The position numbers were made by a program, and so were the translations under genes. Under the pieces are notes generated by a model, which was not told the DNA's origin, did not search any database, and saw only the letters and a list, made by a program, of their open reading frames with translations. A stretch of DNA of 64,000 bases, taken from Rhodobacteraceae bacterium HIMB11. GTDB lineage: Bacteria > Pseudomonadota > Alphaproteobacteria > Rhodobacterales > Rhodobacteraceae. Each line of letters begins with the position of its first letter. The stretch's first letter is position 1. The DNA is taken from assembly GCA_000472185.1 (NCBI GenBank), contig AVDB01000004.1, positions 276,700 to 340,699 of the forward strand, written 5' to 3'. This document shows positions 63,241-64,000 of this stretch, piece after piece.

Positions 63241-64000
63241 TTCTTGCTCTGACCATTCAACTGGCAGATCATGCTTGGTGAGCATCTTTATGGAGAGGTC
63301 CCTGTTAGTTGTTCCCTCAACGATCGCTTGCAAAAGTTTGGGAGATAAAAAGGCGAGGCGGATACGTTTCCAAATCATACCCTCAGGTATCTGATGGGCC
63401 TGCATAATATCAGACATGGACCGCCCAGCTTTGATCTCATCCACCCATGCCTGTGCTGTTACGATGGCTCTGATGAGTGCATGATTGGGTTCTCTCTTAT
63501 ATCCAACCCAAGTCAGCTTGGGTCCATTCGTGCGCTTCCTGAGGACTATTGGCTCTTCTACCCGCAAGCATTCCAAGTCGAGCTTGTTATTACTGATTTG
63601 AACAAGAGCAGCCACTTTCTCAACATTCAACTGGAGACTTGCCTCGGTCTCACTGAGATCAACGCGCGCGATCAGATCCAGCATGGCTTTGGTATCGAGC
63701 TTTTCTAAACGTTCTTTGGCTTTGTTTAACTCATGTGGCTTGATCTGGGGCGCCAACCTAAACTGACTGAGCGCCTCGCTCAGCCTTGTCCCAACAATCT
63801 CACTGAGTAGTTGTTCCAGCATATCTGCTCGTAATCGCCACCCCGTAGGATCAGCACCACCTGATATCAAACGGTTGGAGTAATAGTAGCGAATAACCCT
63901 CCCAGAGGACTTCTTGGACTTAGAGGGCGTTAACCTGTCCCCAGTCTCATCAAAGACTTTTCCGACCAGATAGGCAGAGGGCCCACGAGAAGGATGTTTA
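63223..64000 (-). CDS. C-terminal part of a large serine recombinase (partial)
   Basis: The frame is open to the window edge, so only the last 258 or so codons are present. Just inside the edge it reads HPSRGPSAYLVGKVFDETGDRL, then RVIRYYYSNRLISGG. This pattern ends the recombinase/zinc-ribbon region of large serine integrases in alphaproteobacteria. The rest is a charged helical tail with an HTH-like end (SMSDIMQAHQIPEGMIWKRIRLAFLSPKLLQAIVEG). The catalytic N-terminal domain lies outside. It probably belongs to an element integrated beside the tRNA gene. Confidence 0.75.
   Translation of the reverse strand, partial: KHPSRGPSAYLVGKVFDETGDRLTPSKSKKSSGRVIRYYYSNRLISGGADPTGWRLRADMLEQLLSEIVGTRLSEALSQFRLAPQIKPHELNKAKERLEKLDTKAMLDLIARVDLSETEASLQLNVEKVAALVQISNNKLDLECLRVEEPIVLRKRTNGPKLTWVGYKREPNHALIRAIVTAQAWVDEIKAGRSMSDIMQAHQIPEGMIWKRIRLAFLSPKLLQAIVEGTTNRDLSIKMLTKHDLPVEWSEQEALFLG

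Noticed and set aside
63394..63708. Plus-strand ORF inside the recombinase gene
   Set aside because: It is the reverse frame of a well-supported protein and shows no domain.

Overview
The window is chromosomal DNA from an alphaproteobacterium of the Rhodobacteraceae, most likely a marine Roseobacter-group organism. The clues are the pyrH-frr-uppS-cdsA-dxr-rseP-bamA-ompH-fabZ-lpxA-lpxI-lpxB order, the dusB-ntrB-ntrC-ntrY-ntrX-trkA-trkH-hfq-hflX order, a two-piece (permuted) tmRNA next to an alpha-type sspB, a trgB-cysK pair, and a DMSP demethylase gene (dmdA) next to acuI. By eye the base composition is only moderately GC-rich, low for this family. The species cannot be fixed from the window.

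Layout. 1-179: leader of a gene that starts leftwards at the window edge. 180-1112: miaA, divergent from a long rightward envelope and isoprenoid block (pyrH to lpxB, 1242-12905), in which lpxA carries a one-base frameshift. 12902-15422: an IalB-type secreted protein and a decayed HerA-like ATPase. 15541-20220: the valine-catabolism operon (mmsB, HIBYL-CoA hydrolase, isobutyryl-CoA dehydrogenase, mmsA), with a divergent LysR regulator. 21277-25034: CBS-domain protein, coaD, a frameshifted RTX-like protein, hpt, a COQ10/RatA-type START protein and a glycosyltransferase-25 gene broken by TGA. 25203-28622 (leftward): amtB, pncC, pgpA, ispF, ispD. 28784-40523 (rightward): nitrogen-sensing two-component systems, Trk potassium uptake, hfq and hflX. 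40504-43935: a penicillin-acylase-family hydrolase and a beta-hydroxyacid dehydrogenase. 44398-47250: rne, then tusA and ccdA. 48401-49906: a gene remnant, two small proteins (ribbon-helix-helix and DUF4169), sspB and ssrA. 50048-54481: a GntR regulator divergent from DUF2182, DUF1326, dmdA and acuI. 54768-62755: a class-V PLP enzyme, a photolyase, trgB, cysK, a large MscS channel and alaX. 62819-64000: tRNA-Ser(GGA), a repeat-rich spacer and the C-terminal part of a large serine recombinase, probably the edge of an integrated element.

How the genes work together. The first third supplies pyrimidine nucleotides, ribosome recycling, isoprenoid precursors and carriers, phospholipid, outer-membrane assembly and lipid A. 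ispD and ispF complete two further MEP steps in addition to dxr. The Ntr block senses nitrogen status and lies near the ammonium channel. sspB and ssrA form the trans-translation tagging and tag-delivery pair. The dmdA-acuI block handles DMSP and acryloyl-CoA.

A recurring feature is gene breakage. Five loci (lpxA, the HerA-like gene, the RTX-like gene, the GT25 gene and a hydrolase/P450 relic) carry frameshifts or stops. Some look like real decay. The lpxA break, at a T run in an otherwise intact lipid A operon, could be a sequencing error. I found no CRISPR array or insertion sequence. The best leads for something undescribed are the structured intergenic element near 54557-54645, the hairpin directly before dmdA, the DUF2182-DUF1326 pair in the DMSP locus, and the recombinase-associated AACAGGGAA repeats.
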